Shown piece by piece: positions 6,225 through 13,200 of a DNA stretch of 13,277 nt. The notes under the pieces were generated by a model. The model was not told the DNA's origin. It saw only the letters and a program-made list of their open reading frames with translations, and did not search any database. Position 1 is the first letter of the stretch, and the number at the start of each line of letters is the position of its first letter. The DNA lies in the NCBI GenBank assembly GCA_039029935.1, contig JBCCFC010000233.1:1-13277 (forward strand), written 5' to 3'. The position numbers were made by a program, and so were the translations under genes. Source of the stretch: G039029935 sp039029935. Lineage in GTDB: Bacteria > Chloroflexota > Anaerolineae > Caldilineales > Caldilineaceae.

Positions 6225-6836
6225 ATGTATATCGAAGCGTGGGTCGAGACATGGCTCACCGACCAAACGGAAAATCGGGTTGAGGTGCTGACGGACCTCA
6301 CCACCAATGACGAAACCAGTGCCTACTGGCAGAGCTTTCAGCAGGCCAGCATTCCACATTTTCCCAATGGTGCATTGGGCAAGCCACAAGCACCCTATTT
6401 TCTCAAGTCCTTCATCGAAGACTATGCTCTATCAACCATGAGATATGGCACGATGGAAGTCGGTATCCGCACCAACGGTCGCATTGCCGTCCAGAAGGAT
6501 GGGCTCGGATTCGCCATTGAGGTTGAATCTCTACCCAGACTCATCCACTACTTGCAGACAATCCAACAGACATACCACGACTATCGGTATCAGAAGCGGC
6601 TGGCCCAGTATAAGCGATGCGAATTGGGTGCAGACAACGCTGAATCCCATGCTTGCCCATTTGTCTGTCGAAGTCATATTGAGACCACTGTCAATACCAT
6701 CCACAACCTGTTGGGACAACAAGTACACGCTGCCGATATTCTTGAAGCGATGGAGACGAATCACATAGACGCCTTTACTCATACACCAGAAGAGATAGCC
6801 AGCGTTGTCGGGAACGCAATCCAAGACAACCCTTGA
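6225..6836 (+). CDS. Hypothetical protein, 203 residues
   Basis: The frame opens at 6078, but the ATG at 6225 follows AGGAG by 6 nt and the upstream part carries an inverted repeat, so I start here: MYIEAWVETWLTDQTENRVE. No known domain is evident. Residues about 80-130 (MEVGIRTNGRIAVQKDGLGF) look like a beta hairpin followed by a helix. Two Cys (CPFVCRSH) occur near residue 148. The C-terminal 50 residues are helical and acidic. It is followed by a one-pass membrane protein gene. The function is unknown. Confidence 0.65.
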   Translation: MYIEAWVETWLTDQTENRVEVLTDLTTNDETSAYWQSFQQASIPHFPNGALGKPQAPYFLKSFIEDYALSTMRYGTMEVGIRTNGRIAVQKDGLGFAIEVESLPRLIHYLQTIQQTYHDYRYQKRLAQYKRCELGADNAESHACPFVCRSHIETTVNTIHNLLGQQVHAADILEAMETNHIDAFTHTPEEIASVVGNAIQDNP

Positions 6837-6873
6837 GTCAGATGAGGATGAGAAGACATGTGGAGATATAATC

Positions 6874-7005
6874 ATGCATTTTGTTTTGAGGAAAAATATG
6901 TATCACATTTATACATCTATGGTGACAGGTATCGCCATCGGCATCATCTTTGGTGTTGTTGCAACCTTGGCAATCCAATACACATTAAATAATTCAGAAA
7001 ATTAG
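6874..7005 (+). CDS. Small single-pass membrane protein, 43 residues
   Basis: The ATG at 6874 follows GGAG at 8 nt. The open frame extends upstream to 6805, but that part overlaps the previous gene and has no site. A single hydrophobic segment, IYTSMVTGIAIGIIFGVVAT (about residues 13-32), continues to LAIQYTL. It is preceded by basic residues and followed by a polar tail, predicting N-terminus in the cytoplasm. Glycines spaced along the helix could support self-association. It might anchor the replication complex or act as a small toxin-like or holin-like peptide; nothing in the sequence decides this. Confidence 0.6.
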   Translation: MHFVLRKNMYHIYTSMVTGIAIGIIFGVVATLAIQYTLNNSEN

Positions 7006-7093
7006 TTGGATGGCGCGCTAAACGAGGCGAGCTGGCCTTGTCACAAACCCACATCGTAAGTCTGCAAGTCGTAGCGGGAAAGCCTAAATCATC

Positions 7094-7225
7094 ATGAAAA
7101 CCATCATCGGCACACTGCCAGACCTTATTTTAGATTTCTGGGCATCAAGCCCAATTCAGATAGAAGAGCAACAATCCATTGTGGATTCGTGGCTGTATCA
7201 GAGAGTACACAATCATGAGCAATGA
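7094..7225 (+). CDS. Small ORF overlapping the initiator start
   Basis: A 43-residue frame (MKTIIGTLPDLILDFWASSP at the start, ending VHNHEQ). It follows a GGGAAAG purine run about 11 nt upstream. Its stop TGA at 7223-7225 overlaps the initiator ATG at 7215 in ATGAGCAATGA. The arrangement suggests a coupling peptide that delivers ribosomes to the initiator gene, which has only a weak site of its own. The composition is acidic with several aromatics, with no known family. The 88 bp before it (7006-7093) contain no gene. Confidence 0.5.
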   Translation: MKTIIGTLPDLILDFWASSPIQIEEQQSIVDSWLYQRVHNHEQ

Positions 7226-7892
7226 ACATGCAATTGAATTTGTCACGGCCTATACGATTATTCGGCAAATGGCCGGGTTGGAAATGACAGGCGACATCAC
7301 CCCAGACTCGTGGAGCCGTCATTTAAAGCATGGCAAAACCCCTCGAACATACCACACAGCTATCCGCTGTTTAGCCAAGTTTAGCTACTGGTACAGACCC
7401 AAACCAGATGGCTCAAAGCGGTTCTATGGAGATATGCTGCAAATCAGCTATGCTGACCTCATGACCATTCTTGACACGACCAAATCAGACGTGACACGAG
7501 CGTGTGATTACTTGGTCAAGGAGGGCTACATCAACCGAGAATTCCGCACCATTAACGTGAGGGGAAAACGCTACAACAACGTTATGTTCATCAGCGTCAA
7601 CCCAGAGCGGGTTGCCGAAATCACCTATCCCATCCATTATGGCAGTTACTACATAGACCCTATCAACATGGGTGTGGATAGCCCTATCAACACGGGCGTC
7701 GATACCCCTATACACACGGGCGTCGATACCCCTATCAACACCGATGTCGATACCCCTACACACACGGGTGTCGATCCCCCTATCAACATGGGTGTCGATA
7801 CCCCTATCAACACCCATGTCGATCCCCCTATCAACACGGACGCTGACACCCCTATCAACACCGATGTCGATACCCCTACACACGGGTGTTGA
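7215..7892 (+). CDS. Replication initiator, N-terminal winged-helix part with repeats (frame broken)
   Basis: 225 residues before the premature TGA. The ATG at 7215 is preferred over the GTG at 7179 because the 7215 product begins like the family and is coupled to the small upstream gene. Residues about 60-140 form a winged helix: LQISYADLMTILDTTKSDVT, LVKEGYINREFRTINVRGKR, then YNNVMFISVNPERVAEIT. The 'NVMFI..NPE...EIT' ending resembles replication initiators and replisome organisers of phages and integrative elements of Gram-positive-type bacteria. From residue 149 on, an 8-residue acidic repeat (PINTGVDT) begins, ten units of which are in this frame. DnaB-like genes downstream support a role in origin recognition and helicase loading. 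The TGA results from a 2-base shortfall in unit 10, and the product continues in another frame (7906-9186). Confidence 0.7.
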   Translation: MSNEHAIEFVTAYTIIRQMAGLEMTGDITPDSWSRHLKHGKTPRTYHTAIRCLAKFSYWYRPKPDGSKRFYGDMLQISYADLMTILDTTKSDVTRACDYLVKEGYINREFRTINVRGKRYNNVMFISVNPERVAEITYPIHYGSYYIDPINMGVDSPINTGVDTPIHTGVDTPINTDVDTPTHTGVDPPINMGVDTPINTHVDPPINTDADTPINTDVDTPTHGC

Positions 7893-8250
7893 TACCCCTA
7901 TCAACATGGGTGTCGATACCCCTATCAACACGGATGCTGACACCCCTATCAACACGGATGCTGACACCCCTATCAACATGGGTGTCGATACCCCTATACA
8001 CACGGGTGTTGACACCCCTATACACACCGATGTCGATACCCCTATCAACACGGATGCTGACACCCCTATACACATGGGTGTTGATAGCCCTATCAACATG
8101 GGTGTCGATAGCCCTATACACACCGATGTTGATAGCCCTATAGACACCGATGTCGATACCCCTATCGACACAGGCGACCCTATACCCCACGACGAGGGGG
8201 AGCCTATCGACACGGGTGTGGATACCCCTATCGACACGGGTGCCGATACA
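7659..8250 (+). repeat. Tandem array of 25 units of 24 bp, candidate iterons of the origin
   Basis: The units begin CCTATC or CCTATA and encode P-I-[N/H/D]-[T/M]-[G/D/H]-[V/A]-D-[T/S/P]. Twenty-three are exactly 24 bp. Unit 10 (7875-7896) is 22 bp and unit 22 (8161-8178) is 18 bp; unit 23 (8179-8202) is diverged. Many units hold the dyad ACACGGGTGT, suited to a dimeric DNA-binding protein. The array sits inside the initiator gene and is followed by an AT-rich tract and then helicase genes, the arrangement of lambda-type origins. An alternative is a purely protein-level repeat, a flexible acidic linker of which the DNA pattern is a by-product. Confidence 0.85.
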
Positions 8251-9186
8251 AATAACAAGAATATATATACAAGATTAAAGACAAGACTAGAAGAGAGAGA
8301 AGATCCAGATCAACCACGCGCGCGACGGTCAGGCAATCACACACTCTCTCCCTCTCCCTCTTTCCTGCCAAAGCCGGACTCAGAAAATCAACCCCAGCAA
8401 CCTGTAACCCATGCCATCCCAGACCCACTTGCCTACCTCAAAAATCCTAATCACCCTCAACCCCGTTACGACAAAGGCTACGACCGTCTCCACGCTGACG
8501 CCGCCGAACATCGACAAGTTGCCAACCGCTATGGTCTAAGCCTCAAAGAGTTTAGTGAAGGCACGGACCAGCTGTTGGCATGGTTTGGCACGGCTACGGC
8601 TGCGAATCTCAACACCATTGAAGGCGACAAACTGCTCAATCAAGCCAAAAATGCTCTTTCAAGTCTTCTGGACATGGATGATACATTCCGCAATCCTGAA
8701 GGCCGAGATGCATTTTGGGTGTATACGCAGGGGCAATGGCCTGTCAGTATTGAGGGCTGCTTCAAGGACACAACGACTCTCCTGAGAGTTGCCAGTCAAT
8801 ACCTCAACACGCAGCAGACCCAAGCCGCCATGGATCCCATCGCCAAAGCCATTCTCCAGCTTTTCGGCCAAACCGCCATGCTCAAAACGAGCGAGGTGCA
8901 GCGGTATATTGGTGGGGCAAACTTGCTCAAAGACAACCTCGCCAAACTCGGCTACACCACAGAAGAGACAGTTGTGGACCTTTACCGAGATGCAACAGAC
9001 CCAACCCTGAACCCCAAAGCCGCTTATACCACCATTACAGCCAAGGGGCTATTGGAGTACGCAAGCACAAAAGCGGCTGAGAACCTGCATATCCAATTCC
9101 CTGAACGAAAGGCAAACGAACCCGAAATCATCGACTATGAACCAGCGTCAGCCACAACAGGATGGCGACCACTGGTTGGAGCATAA
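7906..9186 (+). CDS. Replication initiator, C-terminal part (other frame)
   Basis: This frame is open from a GTG at 7672, but before unit 10 it reads the repeats out of phase. The first ATG after the shift, within unit 11, is 7906, with no ribosome binding site. It restores the same repeat phase as the upstream part, passes through units 11-25, then an Asn-rich junction (NNKNIYTRLKTRLEEREDP) and a Pro/Ser-rich linker. A C-terminal domain of about 250 residues follows (YDKGYDRLHADAAEHRQVAN to the end), mostly helical. I cannot name this domain; in related proteins the C-terminal part contacts the helicase or its loader. Joined to 7215-7892, the intact protein would have about 657 residues. It needs a frameshift event or a sequence correction to be made whole. 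Confidence 0.6.
   Translation: MGVDTPINTDADTPINTDADTPINMGVDTPIHTGVDTPIHTDVDTPINTDADTPIHMGVDSPINMGVDSPIHTDVDSPIDTDVDTPIDTGDPIPHDEGEPIDTGVDTPIDTGADTNNKNIYTRLKTRLEEREDPDQPRARRSGNHTLSPSPSFLPKPDSENQPQQPVTHAIPDPLAYLKNPNHPQPRYDKGYDRLHADAAEHRQVANRYGLSLKEFSEGTDQLLAWFGTATAANLNTIEGDKLLNQAKNALSSLLDMDDTFRNPEGRDAFWVYTQGQWPVSIEGCFKDTTTLLRVASQYLNTQQTQAAMDPIAKAILQLFGQTAMLKTSEVQRYIGGANLLKDNLAKLGYTTEETVVDLYRDATDPTLNPKAAYTTITAKGLLEYASTKAAENLHIQFPERKANEPEIIDYEPASATTGWRPLVGA
8246..8280 (+). other. AT-rich tract next to the repeat array, candidate unwinding element
   Basis: Immediately after the last repeat unit the composition changes to about 80% A+T with the alternating run ATATATATAC and ACAAGATTAAAG. The surroundings are GC-balanced. 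An easily melted tract flanking iterons is typical of DNA unwinding elements. It still encodes the Asn/Lys-rich junction of the initiator. This is inferred from composition and position only. Confidence 0.5.
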
Positions 9187-9245
9187 TGAAAGCATCGAAG
9201 CATAGCGAAAGCATTGGGGCATAACGAGTGTAAGCGAGAGACACC
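9187..9245 (+). repeat. Short AGCAT repeats between initiator and helicase genes
   Basis: The 59-bp gap contains GAAAGCAT, CGAAGCAT, CGAAAGCAT and GGGGCAT in close succession, a degenerate direct repeat of about 10 bp. The start of the helicase gene follows a weak GAGAG purine tract. The role is unknown; these could be additional protein-binding sites. Confidence 0.4.
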
Positions 9246-10688
9246 ATGTACGATTTGGAATATCAATATCAAGACGGCTATCACAGTGACAGCTACCATA
9301 GTGATGGCGACCATGTTGAAGAACCGAAACTACTGATTAACGCCAGAGTCGAACAACTCATGATTGGTGCCTGTCTGATTGACCCAGACACCCCTCGAAA
9401 TATCGTCAAAGAAATCCCTGAGTTTAATTGGGCGTGTTTTGGTCTACCGACCTGCCAACAGCTCTACATGATTATCGAAGATTTGGATCGCCGTAACGAA
9501 CCCATCAACACGTTTACACTGGAGGATCGTGGCCGTGAGCTGGGCATCGAGGTCGATTCAATCTACCTGTCGGAATGCATCATGAACACCCCAACAGGGC
9601 TTTATGCGACCCATCATGCGGAGATTGTCTATCGGGACTACCAGCGGCGTCATCTCATCACCGAGGCCACCAAGCTCGTCCAAAAAGCGTTTGACGATAC
9701 GGTTACGGTTGAAGAGTTGTATACCAACGCCCAAGGGTTGTTGGATGGCACATCCATGAAGGATGGACGCAAACAGATCATGGGGTGGCGAGAAAGTTTT
9801 CCCTTCCAGCACGGTCTCCTCGATCAATATATGAACAGACCCAGAGAAGACTATTTGCGCTTTGCTTGGCCTTGGGATTCATGGAATGAACTCATCGACC
9901 CACCCAGAAAAGGGTCCTTTTGTTGGCTATCGGGGCCGTCTGGTGCAGGCAAAACCATCATTGCCGAAATGATTGCAGAGACACTGGCGGCTCGTGGTGT
10001 TCATGTCCTGTTTGCCCATCTGGAAATCAATCACGAACTCATGGTCAATCGTCGTCTCTCGCGCTGGGTCAAAATAACCATCCGTGAAATCGAAGAAGGC
10101 AAATACAAAAACGATAACGACAAAATAGACCACATCCTGCAAGCTATGCAGGATTATGAAGCATTGCCCGGTCAAATCCAATACTACCATTGTCCGGGCA
10201 AAACGGCTACCGAAATTGTCAGCATGGCGCGAGCCTCTGGTGCGGAAGCGTTAATCGTTGATCACCTCCAATTAGTCAAGAAGAATGGTGCCAAAGGATT
10301 CAACCTTGAAACCTTGGAGGCAATGGATGCCCATACGTTCAAGAATTTCGGTGAAGCGACTGGCTGTCGTGTCTATGCCCTTGACCAGATGAACAAGAGT
10401 GCCGCCGATATCGATCCGGCTGATTTACACATCGGTCACGTGCGTGGCTCCGGTCAAAAGAATGAAGCTGCCACAGAGACCATTATGCTCTATCGCAAAT
10501 ACTGCAAAAACGGCCAGAAGTTCCCCAATGGCGAATGGTCCATCCGTCCCGGTGGCCGTCATAACAAAACTTATATTCGCGTGACCAAGCAGCGGTCTGG
10601 CGCACAGGGAACCATCATCCAGCGCATGAGTCCACAATACCATACCCTTGCAGATGCACCAGAGTTGGCTGCACAAGAGGACGTATAG
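9246..10688 (+). CDS. dnaB: DnaB-like replicative helicase (full length)
   Basis: 480 residues, near the usual 440-480 of DnaB. Residues about 28-130 match the DnaB N-terminal primase-binding domain (INARVEQLMIGACLIDPDTP and following). Residues about 195-470 form the RecA-like motor. Walker A is GPSGAGKT (230-237), Walker B is ALIVDHLQLV (335-344), and HVRGSGQKNEAATETIMLYR (398-417) is the DnaB motif H4 region. TKQRSGAQGT (447-456) replaces the usual KQRNGPTGT with its arginine finger. It should unwind DNA at the fork after loading by the initiator. Its divergence from chromosomal DnaB (GAGKT in place of SMGKT) suggests an element-encoded version. It starts 59 nt after the initiator gene. 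The family assignment is secure. Confidence 0.88.
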   Translation: MYDLEYQYQDGYHSDSYHSDGDHVEEPKLLINARVEQLMIGACLIDPDTPRNIVKEIPEFNWACFGLPTCQQLYMIIEDLDRRNEPINTFTLEDRGRELGIEVDSIYLSECIMNTPTGLYATHHAEIVYRDYQRRHLITEATKLVQKAFDDTVTVEELYTNAQGLLDGTSMKDGRKQIMGWRESFPFQHGLLDQYMNRPREDYLRFAWPWDSWNELIDPPRKGSFCWLSGPSGAGKTIIAEMIAETLAARGVHVLFAHLEINHELMVNRRLSRWVKITIREIEEGKYKNDNDKIDHILQAMQDYEALPGQIQYYHCPGKTATEIVSMARASGAEALIVDHLQLVKKNGAKGFNLETLEAMDAHTFKNFGEATGCRVYALDQMNKSAADIDPADLHIGHVRGSGQKNEAATETIMLYRKYCKNGQKFPNGEWSIRPGGRHNKTYIRVTKQRSGAQGTIIQRMSPQYHTLADAPELAAQEDV

Positions 10689-10719
10689 TCTATATTTTTG
10701 TATTAGATAGGAGTCTATT

Positions 10720-11724
10720 ATGAATCAGGATTCAACAAACACAACCCAGAACAGTGCCAATACACACAACGCGAATACAAACAACACAATTTCAACAGGG
10801 TTCAAGCTGATTGACGAGATGCTGGATGGCGGGTTTAGAAAGGGTGAACTTATCGTCATCGCTGCGCATTCGGGTATGGGCAAAACCAGCCTTGCCCTCA
10901 CAATGGTCAAAAACGCTCTGGCGATGACAGATATCCATATCACTCTGTTCTGCTTAGAAACGACCGCAGAGCGATATATAAGACGACTCATTGCAATGGA
11001 TACAGGTATCAATAGCCAAAAATTCTACACAGGCGAATTGAGCCAAGAAGAGTGGGTCGTGATGCAGAGAGCCGCTGACTTACTGTCTCAAAAGCCGCTG
11101 CGTTTGGATGATGCACCTGCCACAATGGCTCGCATCTGCACCTATGCACGACAAGCATGTGCCAAGGGTGAATTGGAAATGCTCGTGATTGACGTCATTC
11201 AGTTAGTGAGAGTCGCTGGCTTGGTGCATTCTCTCTCACCAGAGCAGGAGATGCGTTACTTTGTGGATGCGTTTCGGAAACTCGCTGATGAGTTGAATAT
11301 CCCCATCATCATCGTGAGTCAATTAGAGTTGGTGGGTAAAGACCGTGCTGACAAACGCCCTATTCTCGCTGATTTACAACACGTGGGCAGGCTCGATAGA
11401 AAGGCCGATATTGTGATGTTTATCTATCGAGAAGAACACTACATCGCAGACACCGACCACAAAAATCTGGCCGATATCATCATTGCCAAAAATCCCAATG
11501 GTATGACTGGCAGCGTGTGCCTCTTCTTTGAGAAGAACTTGACACGATTTAGCGATTTAACGACCCGACGAGTCCCTATCAGTCACCGACCTCCCGGAGA
11601 GCGGGAGGATTTAGAAGGTTTCTCAGAGGGGAGCGGTCACATTGGGAAAGCCTCGCCGGGACTGGTTCACATTTGTGAAGCCATGTGCTTTGTTTCTAAT
11701 CTCACAACACCAAAGACTATCTGA
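10720..11724 (+). CDS. Second DnaB-like ATPase, lacking the N-terminal domain
   Basis: 334 residues behind TAGGAG at 6 nt. After an Asn/Thr-rich start (residues 1-24), the protein is a DnaB C-terminal motor. Residues 25-46 read STGFKLIDEMLDGGFRKGEL, Walker A is AHSGMGKT (49-56), and Walker B is MLVIDVIQLV (154-163). VSQLELVGKDRADKRPILAD (199-218) with ADIVMFIYREEHY follows, then IIIAKNPNGMTGSVCLFF (253-270). These motifs are closer to chromosomal DnaB than those of the 9246 gene. The primase-binding domain is missing, and the ~50-residue tail (RRVPISHRPPGE, then GLVHICEAMCF) is unlike DnaB. It could form mixed rings with its neighbour or act as a loader. Family secure, role inferred. Confidence 0.82.
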   Translation: MNQDSTNTTQNSANTHNANTNNTISTGFKLIDEMLDGGFRKGELIVIAAHSGMGKTSLALTMVKNALAMTDIHITLFCLETTAERYIRRLIAMDTGINSQKFYTGELSQEEWVVMQRAADLLSQKPLRLDDAPATMARICTYARQACAKGELEMLVIDVIQLVRVAGLVHSLSPEQEMRYFVDAFRKLADELNIPIIIVSQLELVGKDRADKRPILADLQHVGRLDRKADIVMFIYREEHYIADTDHKNLADIIIAKNPNGMTGSVCLFFEKNLTRFSDLTTRRVPISHRPPGEREDLEGFSEGSGHIGKASPGLVHICEAMCFVSNLTTPKTI

Positions 11725-11756
11725 TCGCTATCTGATAAAAGATTGAGGAGCTTTGT

Positions 11757-12263
11757 ATGAACCACACACAAAAAACGATGACATGGGATGAGAGCCTCGC
11801 CTTTGCCCTTGAGCAGAATGCCCCCAGAACATGTACACAGGACAAACCACAAGTAAACCCTGTGACGTATACAGTCGCTGTCACCATTGCACCGACGACC
11901 ATCCGAGATGCCTTCAAAACAAAGGGCATGGTGACCGCCTTTGAGCTTGCCATCTATCAAGCCATCAAGGGTGAAGGACGACTCATCGTCCATAGCATCT
12001 ACGATGTCAGCGCAACCGAGAAGGACCGAGTGGTTGTGTACTGTGATGAGGATGCATGGATTGCCCCGATTCCTGCCGAGGCTGTTGCCCATAACCGTGT
12101 CACCAGTATTGTCCTCATCAGACAATCCATTGAGATGACACTGACATTTCAGCGGCATGATCTGAGCGATGTGTTGCCCGATATTGCTGAGATTGTCATT
12201 GCAGAGCAGGTTGGTATTCCTACAGCATTGCCCGTCCAAGATGCCGTGCCGATGTCAGCTTGA
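11757..12263 (+). CDS. Hypothetical protein, 168 residues
   Basis: The start follows GAGGAG at about 7 nt, and a 9-bp direct repeat CTATCTGAT lies just before it (11716-11735). The N-terminal 35 residues are polar. Residues about 38-165 alternate strands and helices (TYTVAVTIAPTTIRDAFKTK, RVTSIVLIRQSIEMTLTFQR), suggesting a compact alpha/beta domain. No catalytic motif is evident. It lies directly after the helicase pair in the same operon, so an accessory role in replication is possible but unsupported by motif. Confidence 0.65.
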   Translation: MNHTQKTMTWDESLAFALEQNAPRTCTQDKPQVNPVTYTVAVTIAPTTIRDAFKTKGMVTAFELAIYQAIKGEGRLIVHSIYDVSATEKDRVVVYCDEDAWIAPIPAEAVAHNRVTSIVLIRQSIEMTLTFQRHDLSDVLPDIAEIVIAEQVGIPTALPVQDAVPMSA

Positions 12264-12268
12264 TAGGT

Positions 12269-12318
12269 GTGGATATATCAGGCGTTACATTTTGTTTTGT
12301 CACGCCTGATGTATCCAC
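12269..12318 (+). repeat. Long hairpin, about 20-bp arms, TTTTGTTT loop (copy 3)
   Basis: The arms 12269-12288 and 12299-12318 pair at 18 of 20 positions, plus one U-G wobble in RNA and one mismatch. The loop is ATTTTGTTTT. It fills most of the gap between two genes. No T-run follows the right arm, so it is not a standard terminator. The core from GGCGTTAC to 12303 matches 2068-2090 at 20 of 23 positions. It may be an mRNA processing or stability site, or a protein-binding palindrome. Confidence 0.65.
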
Positions 12319-12332
12319 AAGGGAACACTGAA

Positions 12333-12638
12333 ATGGACCAGAAAAACAATCCAAGTCATTCTGCCCAAACATCAACCTATCAAGTGCGGTTGGCTGAAGA
12401 CCAACAGGGCGACTCTATGAAGATATCGGCATCCTCTGTTGAACAAGCAGCGGAGAATTATGTCTGCACCTACTGTTTTGTCTACCCACCTCTGCGAGAG
12501 ACGTTTCATGTAGTGGTCAATGACACACATCGGGTGACAGTCACGGTTTCTATCTCATCGGTAATAAACGAACCTATCGTGTTGGGTAAAAGACAACAAG
12601 GTGGGTTTGAGCAGGAACCGCTGTTTCCCGTCATTTAG
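12333..12638 (+). CDS. Hypothetical protein, 101 residues
   Basis: The frame opens at 12267, but that part is the hairpin; the ATG at 12333 follows GGGAA at about 8 nt and gives MDQKNNPSHSAQTSTYQVRL. Residues 15-80 alternate strands and a short helix (SVEQAAENYVC, FHVVVNDTHRVTVTVSISSV). A C-x-x-C pair (VCTYCF) occurs near residue 45. The 'VEQAAENYV' phrase in a small beta-rich protein resembles small phage/plasmid proteins in which AxxAAE helices pack on a sheet. I recognise no family. Confidence 0.6.
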   Translation: MDQKNNPSHSAQTSTYQVRLAEDQQGDSMKISASSVEQAAENYVCTYCFVYPPLRETFHVVVNDTHRVTVTVSISSVINEPIVLGKRQQGGFEQEPLFPVI

Positions 12639-12689
12639 GTGGACCAAGAGAATTTGTACACCAGAATTGGTGATAGTAAGGAGGAACAA

Positions 12690-13052
12690 ATGTCAATACA
12701 ACCAATAAATCAGGACCCATCATCGCTGCCACAATCAATTGTCAACATCCCGCCATCATTGCACCAAGGACCATTGTCGTTCAACGGCCTCTTTGTGGAT
12801 GCCGTCTATGAATTTGACAATGCCTGTGTTGCCACCATCAAGTCGCTAATGGTGGATGGCGTGACTATGAATGTGCATGGCGAAACAGTTGAGGATGCGA
12901 GAGCCACAGCGATGTTGGTGATTCAGCAACTGACCCGCCAAGGCAATCTGCCACAATCCTCTTTGTCGTTGACGATGGTCTATCTTGACCTGACGCTCGT
13001 TGATCTACATGAAATTGATAGCGAGGTAGACACAGGGTTCATGGAAATATAG
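12690..13052 (+). CDS. Hypothetical protein, 120 residues
   Basis: The open frame begins at a GTG at 12639, but the ATG at 12690 follows a strong GGAGG by 6 nt, so I start there. The first 30 residues are Pro/Ser/Gln-rich and probably disordered (MSIQPINQDPSSLPQSIVNI). The rest has a strand, helix, strand layout: CVATIKSLMVDGVTMNVHGE, then VEDARATAMLVIQQLTRQGN, then acidic strands to the end. The pattern resembles the preceding 12333 protein and parts of the 11757 protein, so these may be a small related group. No function can be assigned. Confidence 0.65.
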   Translation: MSIQPINQDPSSLPQSIVNIPPSLHQGPLSFNGLFVDAVYEFDNACVATIKSLMVDGVTMNVHGETVEDARATAMLVIQQLTRQGNLPQSSLSLTMVYLDLTLVDLHEIDSEVDTGFMEI

Positions 13053-13081
13053 ACATCAAAAAGCTAAATGATGACTTTCAA

Positions 13082-13161
13082 GTATCTGCTCAAGAAGTTG
13101 GGGCTAGTACAGGTTTGATATATCAAACCACTACGATTACCGCTGCATATTGAGCAGATAC
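13082..13161. repeat. Nested palindrome: 12-bp inverted repeat around an 18-bp perfect palindrome
   Basis: The outer arms GTATCTGCTCAA (13082-13093) and TTGAGCAGATAC (13150-13161) are exact inverted copies. Between them lies the perfect palindrome GGTTTGATATATCAAACC (13112-13129). The 218-bp gap has no gene. The structure could be an operator, a resolution or recombination site, a single-strand origin or an RNA fold. The sequence alone does not decide. Confidence 0.7.
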
Positions 13162-13200
13162 ACTTTCAAAATCACCCAACCATTATAAAACCATGTCAGA

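Noticed and set aside
7659..8250. CRISPR array
   Set aside because: The units are contiguous 24-bp repeats with no unique spacers, lie in a coding frame and have no cas gene nearby.
7485..8258. Long minus-strand and alternative plus-strand open frames across the tandem array
   Set aside because: A 24-bp unit without stops keeps several frames open on both strands; these products are pure repeat shadows without a start site or domain.
11590..11608. GC-rich hairpin (CCTCCCG/CGGGAGG) as a terminator
   Set aside because: It lies inside the coding sequence of the second DnaB-like gene and is followed by no T-run.
12639..12689. GTG start for the last complete gene
   Set aside because: It directly abuts the previous stop without a ribosome binding site, while the ATG at 12690 has GGAGG at good spacing.
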